Source: an uncultured Clostridia bacterium (GTDB taxonomy: Bacteria; Bacillota; Clostridia; Oscillospirales; CAG-272). From it: a stretch of DNA of 48,424 bases. The stretch spans positions 1 to 48,424 of the forward strand of contig CAMYUQ010000006.1 in assembly GCA_947302045.1 (NCBI GenBank). Direction: 5' to 3'. The notes under the pieces were generated by a model, which had not been told where the DNA came from, did no database searches, and saw only the letters and a list, made by a program, of their open reading frames with translations. Made by a program: the position numbers and the translations under genes. This document shows positions 24,069 to 32,312 of the stretch, piece by piece; position 1 is the first letter of the stretch, and each line of letters begins with the position of its first letter.

Positions 24069-25118
24069 TCAGGGCGAAGAAACCGTTTTGCGGCGACTGT
24101 CCAGAACCCATTTGAGTGCCAGCGCGACCGCCGGAGAGACCAGCATTCCGATCACGCCGAACAACCGGAACCCGGCGTAGGTGACCGCCAGCGTCAGGAG
24201 CGGATGCAGACCGAAATGACGTCCCAGAATCCGCGGTTCGGTGATCTGCCGCACCACGGTAACGATCAGGCAAAGAATCAAAAGTCCTGCGCCGAGGAAG
24301 GTGTTTTGCCGGAGCAGGGCAATGATCCCCCAGGGGATCAGAACCGTTCCCACGCCCAGAACCGGCAGAATATCCACCAGGGCGATCAGGAGCGAAAGGA
24401 GCAGGGCGTTTTCTACCCGCAGGATCAGAAGCCCTGCCAGCAGTTCGAGGAAGGTCATGCCCAGAATCCGCAGATAGGCGCCGAGATACCGCTTGAAAAA
24501 CCGACGCACCGCCGGCTTCCATTCCGGGAGTTTTTTCCGGATCGCGCCGGGCAGAAGATCCCGGAGGGCGGCGACGATCCGGTCGCGGTCGGTGCAAAAA
24601 CAGTAGCCGGCAAAAACCGTCACGATCCCCCAGATCAGCGCGTTCGGCAGCGACCCGGAGAGCCAAACGGCAAGATCGGGCAGACGGGAACCGACCGCCG
24701 AAAGGATTTTTTCGGTAAAACCCCGCATCGAGCCGCGCAGGGTCTCCCGGGTCTCTTCGCGCAAAAAGGGAAGCGGCAGGTCGGCGAGCGGCGCGAACAG
24801 TCCCTCCTCTTTTCCCAAAAGGCGGATCAGAAGATCCTGCGCTTCGCCGAGCAGTTTGAACAGAAGCCACCCGAGCAGGAAGAGCAGCAGCGCCAGAAGA
24901 ACCGAAAACAGCACCACCGCGCAGAGCTTTTCGGGCAGGCGCCATGCCGCCGCCATCCGCCGCGCCGCCGGGCGAACCGCCGCGGAAAGCGCGTAGGCGA
25001 CCAGAAACGGAAAGAGCAAAACGCAGAGCGGCCGCGCCAGAAAAACCAGCGCGGCGACCGCTCCCGCCATACAGATCACGATCGCCGCCCATTTGCCCCA
25101 GTCCGCCTCTCTTTGCAT
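24069..25118 (-). CDS. YtvI-like sporulation membrane protein (AI-2E/PerM family)
   Basis: This 349-residue protein belongs to the AI-2E transporter (PF01594) superfamily and best resembles the YtvI group found in spore formers. It has paired N-terminal helices, a long loop region (about 95–190), and the conserved NALLLSLLIALVDILPVLGVGTVLIPWG motif near 270–297, with a further helix pair at the end. The ATG at 25118 follows GGGGGATC; an in-frame extension upstream would run over the neighbouring promoter. The role in sporulation is inferred from the family name; the transported substrate is unknown. Confidence 0.82.
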   Translation of the reverse strand: MQREADWGKWAAIVICMAGAVAALVFLARPLCVLLFPFLVAYALSAAVRPAARRMAAAWRLPEKLCAVVLFSVLLALLLFLLGWLLFKLLGEAQDLLIRLLGKEEGLFAPLADLPLPFLREETRETLRGSMRGFTEKILSAVGSRLPDLAVWLSGSLPNALIWGIVTVFAGYCFCTDRDRIVAALRDLLPGAIRKKLPEWKPAVRRFFKRYLGAYLRILGMTFLELLAGLLILRVENALLLSLLIALVDILPVLGVGTVLIPWGIIALLRQNTFLGAGLLILCLIVTVVRQITEPRILGRHFGLHPLLTLAVTYAGFRLFGVIGMLVSPAVALALKWVLDSRRKTVSSP

Positions 25119-25199
25119 CTTGCGATCCCCCTTTTTCCAAACGGTTGCTACTATTTTATCCGCGGGATCGTAAATTATTTCGGAATTTCCGGGAAAAAC

Positions 25200-25228
25200 T
25201 TGACAAGGACGAAAAATTCTGATAAAAT
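25200..25228 (+). promoter_or_regulatory. Sigma-A promoter for the cyclophilin gene
   Basis: TTGACA (25200–25205) and TAAAAT (25223–25228) are separated by 17 bp. Confidence 0.85.
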
Positions 25229-25258
25229 GCAGAGAGAGGAAAACAAGGAAGGGAACGC

Positions 25259-25981
25259 ATGATGCAATCAAAAATTTTCAGCCGCGCCCGGATCCGGGCG
25301 CTTTCGATCCTGCTGGCCTGCCTGCTCCCGGTAACCTTTATCGGCTGCCGAAAACAGGAAACGCCGCAAAAAACCGATTCCGACAACCAAATCTTCTATT
25401 ATGAAGATACCACCGGCTATACCGAAACGAGTGACGTGACCGAGCTGGTCCGGCTGACGGTTTCGTTTACCGACGCGAGCAACAAACAGCGGCAGGGCAA
25501 CATCTATATTCAGCTCCGCCCGGACGTAGCGCCGCTCACGGTTGCGAACTTTCAGAATCTGGTGTCGCGCGGATTCTATAACGGTCTGACCTTCCACCGG
25601 ATCTATCCCGGCTTTATGATCCAGGGCGGCGACCCTGCCGGCAACGGAACCGGCAGCTCGGAGACCAACGTCGTGGGAGAATTTTCCGAAAACGGCCGTC
25701 CCAATTCGCTCAGCCATCTGCGCGGAACCATCTCGATGGCGCGCAGCGACGATAAAGATTCGGCGTCCTCGCAGTTCTTCATCGTGCATCGGGATTCCGC
25801 CGCGAAATCGCTCGACGGCAAATACGCCGCGTTCGGCACGGTCGTCTATGGGATGGAGGTCGTGGACGGGATCACGAACGTGGAGAAAAATCCAAACGGA
25901 AGCAACGAATACGGAACGCTGACCACGCCGCTCTACCCGGTGACGATCCTTTCGGCTGTGTTCGTGCAACCGGCAGAATAA
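25259..25981 (+). CDS. Secreted lipoprotein peptidyl-prolyl isomerase (cyclophilin)
   Basis: Cyclophilins speed cis–trans isomerisation of prolyl bonds and help exported proteins fold. The 240-residue precursor has an N-terminal signal ending in a lipobox (FIGC). The cyclophilin domain follows: APLTVANFQNLVSRGFYNG, LTFHRIYPGFMIQGGDPAGNG, SMARSDDKDSASSQFFIV and the FGTVVYGMEVVD end. Two adjacent ATGs (25259, 25262) are possible starts. The next gene, for a Gly-rich membrane protein, starts 38 bp downstream. Confidence 0.93.
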   Translation: MMQSKIFSRARIRALSILLACLLPVTFIGCRKQETPQKTDSDNQIFYYEDTTGYTETSDVTELVRLTVSFTDASNKQRQGNIYIQLRPDVAPLTVANFQNLVSRGFYNGLTFHRIYPGFMIQGGDPAGNGTGSSETNVVGEFSENGRPNSLSHLRGTISMARSDDKDSASSQFFIVHRDSAAKSLDGKYAAFGTVVYGMEVVDGITNVEKNPNGSNEYGTLTTPLYPVTILSAVFVQPAE

Positions 25982-26019
25982 CGAAAAATCAAATCATAGA
26001 AGAAAGAAGGTAATTGACT

Positions 26020-26958
26020 ATGCCAGGACCCGGAGGAGGATCAAGCGGAGGAGGTTTCCACGGAGGTGGAGGCGGATTCAGCGGCGGAGGTTTTCACGGC
26101 GGCGGCTTCGGCGGCGGCAGACCACCGCGCAGAGGCGGCTTTTACGGGGGATTCTTCCCCTGGTTTTTCGGTCCCCGCTTTTATTACGGCGGCGGATGCC
26201 TGGGCGGGCTCATCGGCTGGATCATCGGACCGATCATCGCGCTGATCATGGTGACCGTTTTTGCGGTTCTCATTCTGGTCTCGATGGCGTCGAGTGTCGG
26301 AAAGAAAGAACTGCAATACGACGAGCAAAAGATCCAGACCTACGCCGATCAATGCTATCAGGAATCGTTCGGCAGAGGAACCGAGGGATACGAGGACCAT
26401 ATCCTGATCGTGCTGCTCACCTATGACGACAATCAGCAGTACGACTGCATCGCGTGGGTCGGCGACGACATCAATTCCCGGATCAACCGGATGTTCGGCG
26501 ACGAAACCACCGCGTTCGGCAGAGCCATGACGTCCAGCATCAATTCCACCGATTATACCCATTCGCTCGGATCCAATCTGGAAATGGCGATGGATGAAAT
26601 GACCGACCGGGTGGCGGCGTTGAACCTTTCTTCCTCGTTCGTCTGCAACGAAACCCACACAAAGGGGACTTCTCATCTGGATAACCGCACGGCATACGAC
26701 ATCAACGAGACCGCCGTGAACCGTTCGCTCAAATCCTTTACCGACGAGACCGGGATCGAAACGGTGATCGTGGTGGCGCAGGCGAAGGACGTGTTCAGTT
26801 ACAAATCCAACACCGGCTCGATCTTAGCGTTGATCGTTCTCGTCATCATCGCCGGCGCTCTGATTTACGCACTGGTCAGAGGGATCAAGGCCAAGAAGAA
26901 CGGCGGCGACCCGAACCAGCCCGGAAACGGCTATCAGAACACCGGGGATAATTGGTGA
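26020..26958 (+). CDS. Gly/His-rich membrane protein of unknown function
   Basis: I do not recognise a firm family. The 312-residue protein begins with a Gly- and His-rich tract (about residues 1–38, repeated GGGFHGGG units), then an aromatic stretch and a first membrane helix (about 60–85). An acidic soluble domain (about 90–270) with regularly spaced Asp and Asn, somewhat like TPM domains, is followed by a second helix near 272–290 and a basic, Asn-rich tail. The ATG at 26020 is chosen over a TTG at 26014 because AGAAAGAAGG sits about 9 bp upstream. The Gly/His tract could bind metal or surface polymers; this is speculation. Confidence 0.7.
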   Translation: MPGPGGGSSGGGFHGGGGGFSGGGFHGGGFGGGRPPRRGGFYGGFFPWFFGPRFYYGGGCLGGLIGWIIGPIIALIMVTVFAVLILVSMASSVGKKELQYDEQKIQTYADQCYQESFGRGTEGYEDHILIVLLTYDDNQQYDCIAWVGDDINSRINRMFGDETTAFGRAMTSSINSTDYTHSLGSNLEMAMDEMTDRVAALNLSSSFVCNETHTKGTSHLDNRTAYDINETAVNRSLKSFTDETGIETVIVVAQAKDVFSYKSNTGSILALIVLVIIAGALIYALVRGIKAKKNGGDPNQPGNGYQNTGDNW

Positions 26959-26982
26959 AAAAGTATAGTCGGTATCAAAGCA

Positions 26983-27015
26983 AGGCGCACCGAATTTCGG
27001 TGCGCCTGACTTTTT
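26983..27015 (+). terminator. Intrinsic terminator after the Gly-rich protein gene
   Basis: AGGCGCACCG (26983–26992) pairs with CGGTGCGCCT (26998–27007), followed by GAC and TTTTT. Confidence 0.85.
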
Positions 27016-27080
27016 GAAAATTACCGTCCACCGGCGACATAGCTGTTTGCAACGCTATATGATGCGGCGCTGACGCGTCC

Positions 27081-27109
27081 GCAAGCCTTCCCCGCTGGGG
27101 AAGGCTTGC
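27081..27109. repeat. 13-bp palindromic hairpin in an intergenic repeat
   Basis: GCAAGCCTTCCCC pairs with GGGGAAGGCTTGC around a GCT loop. It lies in a gene-free stretch (26,959–27,288) that also has an ATAGC/GCTAT pair near 27,041–27,060. It has no T tract and resembles dispersed extragenic palindromes rather than a terminator. The rest of the stretch holds no gene that I can support. Confidence 0.6.
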
Positions 27110-27230
27110 GCACGCCCAACTTGAAGGATCACATAGTGAAAACTTGATTTGCACCATTGGAATATAAAGCTCGGCGGTTTGACAAACCCTTATTTACCCT
27201 TTTTTTGGCAGTTCTTTGAAAGGAGGGGAG

Positions 27231-27278
27231 CGCGAGGGGAGGGAAACTTTCTTCCAAGAAAGTTTCCCTCCCCTCGCG
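27231..27278 (-). terminator. 22-bp perfect stem-loop after lysK
   Basis: Positions 27231–27252 pair with 27257–27278 without mismatch, 10 bp after the lysK stop codon. The following minus-strand sequence is CT-rich rather than pure T, so it may act as a terminator or as a protective 3'-end structure. Confidence 0.65.
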
Positions 27279-27288
27279 GCCTATTTTC

Positions 27289-29361
27289 TTAATGGATCTG
27301 CGTTCCTTCCGGTACGGAGGGGTCGACGAAGATGACCTTACAGCCGCAGGCGGTATTAGTTGCGGCGAGGAGCATTCCCTGCGAATTAACGTTGCAGATC
27401 CGGGTAGGTTTGAGGTTTGCGATGACGATAATTTTCTTTCCGACGAGTTGTTCGGGCGAATATTCGGCTTTGATGGAGGACATGATGACGCGTTCGCCGA
27501 TGCCGTCGGAGAGGGTGAGTTTGAGGCAGGCGTTCGACTTGCGGAGCGTTTCGGCTTTGAGAATCTTGCAGACGCGCAGGTCGAGTTTATCGAAGTCGTC
27601 CGCGAGGATCTGACCCTTCACGGGAGCAACCGGGTCGGCTTCGCCGCGCGGCGCGGCGGGCTCTTCGGGAACGGCAGGGCAGGACTCCGCCTCGGGTTCG
27701 GGTGCGGCGGCTTTGGCTGCCGCCTCTTTTTCTTCCGCGGTCTCGGGCGTGGAGAAATCGAGCAGTTTTGCGTAGCGCGCCGGGTCGATCGCGTAGAGGA
27801 AGAGATAGAGGCGCGGCCCCTGCTCCTTGTCGATGAGCAGTTTATAGACGTTCTTGAAGAAGGTACTCTGCACGGTGCGCAGTTCGCGGCTCTCGGCAAG
27901 TTCGGGGAAGACTGCCTTGGGAATATCGTAGAGGATGGTATTCAGCCCGTCGAGGTCGTAGCCGCCGGCGGTGAGCTTTTCAAAGAGGAGCGCGATCTCT
28001 TTCTTCTCCTCGCTTGAAAGGGTGTTGTAAACGTCCCACGCGCGGTAGTCGCGCAGGCGGTTGACCTGCTCGGGCGCGCACTGTTCGAGCCAGTAGCGCG
28101 CGCGGTCGAGACGGTCGGCAAACTGCGCGTAGGTATAGTTCATGCCGATTTTTCCGAACACGGTTTCGAGCATGGGGATATTGAAATCCACGATCGAACC
28201 GAGCTGGACGAGCAGACTCATCGGCACGGTCTCGATCCGGCGTCCCGGAATTTCGCAGTTATACAGGATCGCCTGCGTTGCCTCGTTGGCGGTGCCGCTG
28301 CGGCAATCATTCAGCATCTTGTCAAATTCAAAATACTGGCGCAGGATGCCGTCGTCGAAGCAGAAATCGAACGCCTTGGTGGGATCGGTGCGCGAATAGA
28401 GCCAGAGAATGACCTCGGGCTGATAGATTTTGAGCAGGGTCTCGGGGGTCAGATTCAGCCCGGAAGAGCCCGACATCTTGCCGGTCATGCCCTTGATCCC
28501 GATGAATTCGTACCCCTGGAAGAGCGGCGGCTCGTAGCCGAAGATCTTCTTGGAGATGATCTTGGCGTTCGAGTAGGACCCGGTGGGCGCGGCGTGATCT
28601 TTTCCGCCCGGTTCGAAATCTACTTTCTCATAGCGCCACCGCATCGGCCAGTCCACCTTCCAGCCCAGCTTGCAGTTGGTCTCGGTCAGGAAGTCGAAAG
28701 AGCCGCAGTGCCCGCAGCGGCAGGTGTATTCGGCTTTGGTGCAGTCGTCGGAGAGGGAAGTGATGGTGGTGAAGTCGGTGTGGCAGACCGGGCAGAAGAT
28801 GCTGACCGGATAGTAATTTTTCTTTTCCTCGTCATGCTCCGCGGCGAGCTCGGCAGGCGACTTATCGGGGTCTTTTGTCTTGAACGAATCGAGTATCTCA
28901 AAGATCTCGCCGCGCTTTTGCAGGGCTTCGAGAATATCCTCCCGGTAGGCGCCCGAACGGTAGAGATCCGCCTGATAGCGGCAGTCGAGCTCGATCCCGA
29001 ACTGTTTCATCGACTCCAAAAACTCGGCTTCAAAGTGCTTGGCGAAGTTCTCGTGCGTGCCGAAAGGATCGGGAATATCCACGTAGGGGAACCCGATGTA
29101 TTTATCGTAGGCGTCTCCCACGATGGCTTTGACGTTGGCGGGAATCTTCCGGCAACGGTCAAATTCATCCCAGGAAAAGAGCAGACGCGCTTTCTTGCCC
29201 GCCTTTTGGAGCGCTTTCACCACAAACAGCGGCGTGGCGACGTCGCGGAAATTTCCGATATGGATCGAGCCGGAGGGACTGATCCCGGCGGCGCAGACGT
29301 ATTCTTCTTTGTCCGGGTTCCGCTCAATGAGCCGCCGGGCGATCTCTTCTGACCAATGCAT
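27289..29361 (-). CDS. lysK: Class I lysyl-tRNA synthetase with C-terminal tRNA-binding domain
   Basis: The protein charges tRNA-Lys with the archaeal-type class I fold. The 690-residue product has SPSGSIHIGNFRD (HIGH-like, residues 34–37), zinc-ribbon cysteines at about 190, 193, 214, 216 and 219, WPMRWRYEKVDFEPGGKDH (235–256) and KMSGS (295–299). Class I LysRS is usually about 520–540 residues. Here an Ala/Glu/Pro-rich linker (about 530–580) leads to an extra OB-fold domain (about 583–690, FDKLDLRVCKI... NLKPTRICNVNSQGMLLAA), of the EMAP/MetRS C-terminal type. The start follows AAGGAATTT. tRNA-Leu lies immediately upstream. Confidence 0.92.
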   Translation of the reverse strand: MHWSEEIARRLIERNPDKEEYVCAAGISPSGSIHIGNFRDVATPLFVVKALQKAGKKARLLFSWDEFDRCRKIPANVKAIVGDAYDKYIGFPYVDIPDPFGTHENFAKHFEAEFLESMKQFGIELDCRYQADLYRSGAYREDILEALQKRGEIFEILDSFKTKDPDKSPAELAAEHDEEKKNYYPVSIFCPVCHTDFTTITSLSDDCTKAEYTCRCGHCGSFDFLTETNCKLGWKVDWPMRWRYEKVDFEPGGKDHAAPTGSYSNAKIISKKIFGYEPPLFQGYEFIGIKGMTGKMSGSSGLNLTPETLLKIYQPEVILWLYSRTDPTKAFDFCFDDGILRQYFEFDKMLNDCRSGTANEATQAILYNCEIPGRRIETVPMSLLVQLGSIVDFNIPMLETVFGKIGMNYTYAQFADRLDRARYWLEQCAPEQVNRLRDYRAWDVYNTLSSEEKKEIALLFEKLTAGGYDLDGLNTILYDIPKAVFPELAESRELRTVQSTFFKNVYKLLIDKEQGPRLYLFLYAIDPARYAKLLDFSTPETAEEKEAAAKAAAPEPEAESCPAVPEEPAAPRGEADPVAPVKGQILADDFDKLDLRVCKILKAETLRKSNACLKLTLSDGIGERVIMSSIKAEYSPEQLVGKKIIVIANLKPTRICNVNSQGMLLAATNTACGCKVIFVDPSVPEGTQIH

Positions 29362-29431
29362 AATAAAATTCCTTTCTGCCCCGGAATGGGTGTTTTTGCG
29401 AAGCGACGCCGCGCGCCGCGGATGAATTTTC

Positions 29432-29516
29432 TGGTGCGGGCGACAGGGGTCGAACCTGCACGCCGTGCGGCATAAGATCCTAAATCTTACGCGTATGCCA
29501 ATTTCGCCACGCCCGC
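29432..29516 (-). tRNA. tRNA-Leu (anticodon UAG)
   Basis: On the minus strand a complete 85-nt tRNA with encoded CCA can be folded: acceptor GCGGGCG/CGCCCGC, anticodon stem TAAGA/TCTTA around loop TTTAGGA (anticodon TAG), a long variable arm typical of tRNA-Leu, and a GGTTCGACCCC T-arm. Confidence 0.95.
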
Positions 29517-29595
29517 CTGTTTTTCCCGATTTCGGAAAAAGGCGGAAATTCTCCCGTTCCCCGGATGAATTTCCGCCCCGTTCGTGACCCCGGAA

Positions 29596-29796
29596 TCATG
29601 CCTTTTTGTCGGCCTTGACTTCCAGAACCTTTTTCCCATTGTAGAATCCGCAAACTTTGCAAACGCAATGGTTTTTGACGTAAGCATCACAAGCCGGATT
29701 CGAACATTTTGCGATGCCGGGCAGAGTCAGCTTGCTGTTGTTGGAACGCCGTTTGTCTCTGCGTGCTTTCGATACTTTCTTCTTCGGTACTGCCAT
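29596..29796 (-). CDS. rpmF: Ribosomal protein L32
   Basis: This is a 66-residue component of the large subunit with a zinc ribbon (CSNPACDAY...CVCKVCG). It begins MAVPKKKVSKARRDKRRS, the normal L32 start; an upstream in-frame extension is not supported. GGAGGTG precedes the ATG. It follows yceD with about 40 bp between them, as in most bacteria. Confidence 0.96.
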   Translation of the reverse strand: MAVPKKKVSKARRDKRRSNNSKLTLPGIAKCSNPACDAYVKNHCVCKVCGFYNGKKVLEVKADKKA

Positions 29797-29838
29797 ATCT
29801 ACACCTCCTCTTGCCGATGCTTCCCGCACGGCTTTTTC

Positions 29839-30357
29839 TTAATTTTTTCCGTCTTCCGTCAATAGCGTTTTCAGGATCGCGAGCCGCGGATCGGGTTCCC
29901 GCAGATCGCATCCGCAATCCCCCAGCCGCTTCGGTTTTCCGCACTTGGGGCAGAGCCCCGGACAATCGGGCGCGCAGAGCACCCGCATCGGGAAACTCAA
30001 CAGAACCTCTTCCTCCACCAGCTCGTCGAGGTCGAGCATTCCGTCCCGGATGACCGCGTATTCGTCCACGTTTTCTTCCAGCTGCTTTTCGGAGAGCGTC
30101 TTTTCGTCGGCAACGGTGCGTTCCAGGGTCACTTCAAAGTTTCCCCGCACCGGATCCAGACATCTCGCGCAGACCGTTTCGTAGGGAACGTCCACCCGCA
30201 TCGTCAGGTGCATATACCCTGCCTGGTCGGTCACTTCTCCGCTCACCTGCGCTGTCTCCTGCGGCTTCACGCCTGCCGGCAGACGCGGCAGGAAGGATTC
30301 CCGGATCGTGATGCGGTCCGTTTCGCCTCTTTGCATCGGCCGCATATCCAGAACCAC
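29839..30357 (-). CDS. YceD/DUF177 family protein
   Basis: This family lies next to rpmF throughout bacteria and is linked to 23S rRNA maturation. The 172-residue protein has the family core VCARCLDPVRGNFEVTLERT, an acidic middle, and a C-terminal metal-binding-like region with CAPDCPGLCPKCGK and CGCD. The start shown is GTG (VLDMRPMQRGE); an ATG four codons on is also possible, and the ribosome-binding site is weak for both. Its promoter is a perfect sigma-A consensus. Confidence 0.9.
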   Translation of the reverse strand: MVLDMRPMQRGETDRITIRESFLPRLPAGVKPQETAQVSGEVTDQAGYMHLTMRVDVPYETVCARCLDPVRGNFEVTLERTVADEKTLSEKQLEENVDEYAVIRDGMLDLDELVEEEVLLSFPMRVLCAPDCPGLCPKCGKPKRLGDCGCDLREPDPRLAILKTLLTEDGKN

Positions 30358-30401
30358 GTTTCCACACCCCGCTTTCGGCTGTCAGAAAATGCAACGCTAC
30401 T

Positions 30402-30430
30402 ATTATAAACGCTTTTCCCGATTTTGTCAA
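30402..30430 (-). promoter_or_regulatory. Consensus sigma-A promoter for yceD–rpmF
   Basis: On the minus strand TTGACA (30425–30430), 17 bp, TATAAT (30402–30407): both hexamers are perfect. Confidence 0.92.
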
Positions 30431-30501
30431 GTGTTTTTTTCGACTTTCCGAAAAAATCGCCCCGGTTTCGCCTTTCCCGAAAATTTTTCGCGGCGCGGGA
30501 A

Positions 30502-30530
30502 TTGACAACGCGCCCGGTTTCCTGTATAAT
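30502..30530 (+). promoter_or_regulatory. Consensus sigma-A promoter for tmcAL
   Basis: TTGACA (30502–30507), 17 bp, TATAAT (30525–30530): both hexamers are perfect and divergent from the yceD promoter. Confidence 0.92.
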
Positions 30531-30562
30531 GCAGACAGAATCTACCCGAAAGGAGGAAACGC

Positions 30563-31789
30563 ATGGAACTTGCCGGCATTATCTGCGAATGCGATCCGCC
30601 CCATGCCGGGCACGCCTGCCTGATCGATCGGGCAAGGCAGGAATCCGACGCTGTCGTCTGCCTGCTCAGCGGTCCGTTCTGCCAGCGCGGAACGCCCGCC
30701 GTTCTCGAAAAGCACGCCCGGGCGCAAATGCTCCTCTCGATGGGAGCCGACCTCGTTCTCGAACATCCCTTTCCCGCCGCCGCGGCAGGCGCGGAGCGGT
30801 TTGCCTCCTCCGGCGTGGCGGCTCTTTCCGCCGCGGGCGCGACCTCCCTCTGGTTCGGGAGCGAATGCGGCGATCTCTCCCTGCTCCGCCGCGCGGCTCG
30901 CCTCACCGCGTCCGACGAATTCCGGGTCACCTACGCCGCCGCCTGCAAAGGGTCCGCGCGCGGGACTGCCGCCGTCTATTTCGACCTGCTGCAAAAACGG
31001 CTCGGGCAGGACGCTCCCACACTTCCCAACGATACCCTCGGCGTTGCCTACCTGCGCGCCATCGACGCACAGCAGAGCGGCATGATCCCCCACACCGTCC
31101 GGCGCACCGGCAGTTCGTTCGACGAAATCGAGCTTCCCGAGAACGGGGCGCCGAGCGCAACGGCACTGCGGCGGCTGCTCCTCGACGGGCAGGCGGAGCG
31201 GGTTTTCCCCTATCTGCCGAATGATTCCTGCCGCGAGATCCTGCGCCGGGAGCTGGACGCCGGGCGCACCCCGATCTCGCTCGACCGCGCCGGCTCGGCT
31301 ATGCTCGGGCTTCTGCGCCTTGCCGACCCGGAAAAATTCTGCCGCTGTGCCGAGCTCGACGGCGGACTCGGCGAACGGATCCGGAACGCTTCGCGCGAGG
31401 CGGTCTCTTTTGCGGATCTGCTCGACCGCGTCGCAACCAAAAAATACCCCGACGCACGGATCCGGCGAGGGATCCTGTTCGGTCTGCTCGGCGTGACCGA
31501 GTCCGATCTTGCCGCTCCTCCCGCCTATCTCGGTCTGCTCGGGTGCCGTGAAAGAGGACAAAAAGTGTTGGCACAACTGCGCCGCCGTCAAACCCTGCCG
31601 ATCGTCTCGGCAAAAGCGTCGCTTCCCGAAACTGCCGCCGCCCGGGCGGCATGGGAGATCGGGCGCCGCGCCACCGCGCTGGTTTCTCTTTGTTATCCGA
31701 CGCCGGTTTCGGAAGCCGATCTTCTGCGCCGGATGTTCTCGGATCGCGCCCCGGGCAAAAAAACTGTTGACAAATCACCGGAGGTGTGA
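30563..31789 (+). CDS. tmcAL: tRNA(Met) cytidine acetate ligase TmcAL
   Basis: TmcAL activates acetate with ATP and acetylates C34 of elongator tRNA-Met. The 408-residue protein has a nucleotidyltransferase fold: the N-terminal segment IICECDPPHAGHACLI replaces the more usual E-x-N-P-x-H-N-G-H motif, followed by LSGPFCQRGTPA, LVLEHPFPAAAAGAERFA and the C-terminal RRGILFGLLGVTESDL region. It is divergent from yceD–rpmF, with which its Bacillus homologue ylbM is also neighbouring. Its stop lies inside the promoter of the next gene. Confidence 0.88.
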   Translation: MELAGIICECDPPHAGHACLIDRARQESDAVVCLLSGPFCQRGTPAVLEKHARAQMLLSMGADLVLEHPFPAAAAGAERFASSGVAALSAAGATSLWFGSECGDLSLLRRAARLTASDEFRVTYAAACKGSARGTAAVYFDLLQKRLGQDAPTLPNDTLGVAYLRAIDAQQSGMIPHTVRRTGSSFDEIELPENGAPSATALRRLLLDGQAERVFPYLPNDSCREILRRELDAGRTPISLDRAGSAMLGLLRLADPEKFCRCAELDGGLGERIRNASREAVSFADLLDRVATKKYPDARIRRGILFGLLGVTESDLAAPPAYLGLLGCRERGQKVLAQLRRRQTLPIVSAKASLPETAAARAAWEIGRRATALVSLCYPTPVSEADLLRRMFSDRAPGKKTVDKSPEV

Positions 31790-31795
31790 TAGAAT
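31767..31795 (+). promoter_or_regulatory. Sigma-A promoter overlapping the end of tmcAL
   Basis: TTGACA (31767–31772), a 17-bp spacer ending in TGA, and TAGAAT (31790–31795). The tmcAL stop codon lies in the spacer. Confidence 0.78.
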
Positions 31796-31834
31796 AGGGG
31801 ATAGAGTGATAAACCGAAAAGGAGGTTTTGGAAT

Positions 31835-32122
31835 ATGGAGGAGACCCGTCCGCTCGTGAGCGGAAAATATCTGGAATACCTCGGCCGTCCGCTCGTGCGC
31901 GAAGGCGATACCATCTGCTACGGCGATATGACCGAAAAATGCGTTCTGGTTCTCGAAATTTTTTCCTACGACAAGGAGACCGATACGCCGAAAGATATCC
32001 TGATCCAGGTCGTGGACAGCAAAGACCCGAACAACATCATCAAGCAGGGCAAGAAAGAGGGGCTTTACAACGCTTTCTCGCTGGGGCTTGTCTGGTTGGA
32101 GAGAGCGTTGCAGATGGCATAA
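31835..32122 (+). CDS. Small cytosolic protein of unknown function
   Basis: I do not recognise this 95-residue protein. It reads as a mixed alpha/beta domain: LEYLGRPLVREGDTICYGDM, CVLVLEIFSYDK, ILIQVVDSKDPNNIIKQGKKEG and a C-terminal helix. It has no signal peptide or membrane segment. A strong ribosome-binding site (AAGGAGG) and a good promoter precede the ATG, and two hairpin terminators follow, so it is a true monocistronic gene. Confidence 0.75.
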   Translation: MEETRPLVSGKYLEYLGRPLVREGDTICYGDMTEKCVLVLEIFSYDKETDTPKDILIQVVDSKDPNNIIKQGKKEGLYNAFSLGLVWLERALQMA

Positions 32123-32142
32123 CGCCGCCGACGCCTGCGAAA

Positions 32143-32216
32143 AAAGGGATCCGTTTCAAGTCGAAGCGGATCCCTTTCCGCGTCTTTTTCACGCCGGATC
32201 CCGGCGTGCTTTTTTT
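32143..32216 (+). terminator. Two tandem intrinsic terminators
   Basis: AAAGGGATCCG (32143–32153) pairs with CGGATCCCTTT (32167–32177) and is followed by CCGCGTCTTTTT. CACGCCGG (32190–32197) pairs with CCGGCGTG (32201–32208) and is followed by C and T7. Confidence 0.9.
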
Positions 32217-32250
32217 GCGAAAATTACCTTTTTTTCTGGGGAAAAAGCCC

Positions 32251-32279
32251 TTGACAAGAAAAAGAGGATATGCTATAAT
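32251..32279 (+). promoter_or_regulatory. Consensus extended promoter for the CpsB–C–D genes
   Basis: TTGACA (32251–32256), 17 bp ending in TGC, and TATAAT (32274–32279): perfect hexamers with an extended -10. Confidence 0.92.
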
Positions 32280-32312
32280 ACGATAGGGACTTTTTGGGAA
32301 GGAGTCGTTGGA

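Noticed and set aside
31774..31800. Frameshift joining tmcAL and the next small gene
   Set aside because: The tmcAL length is normal and a promoter with its own ribosome-binding site lies between.
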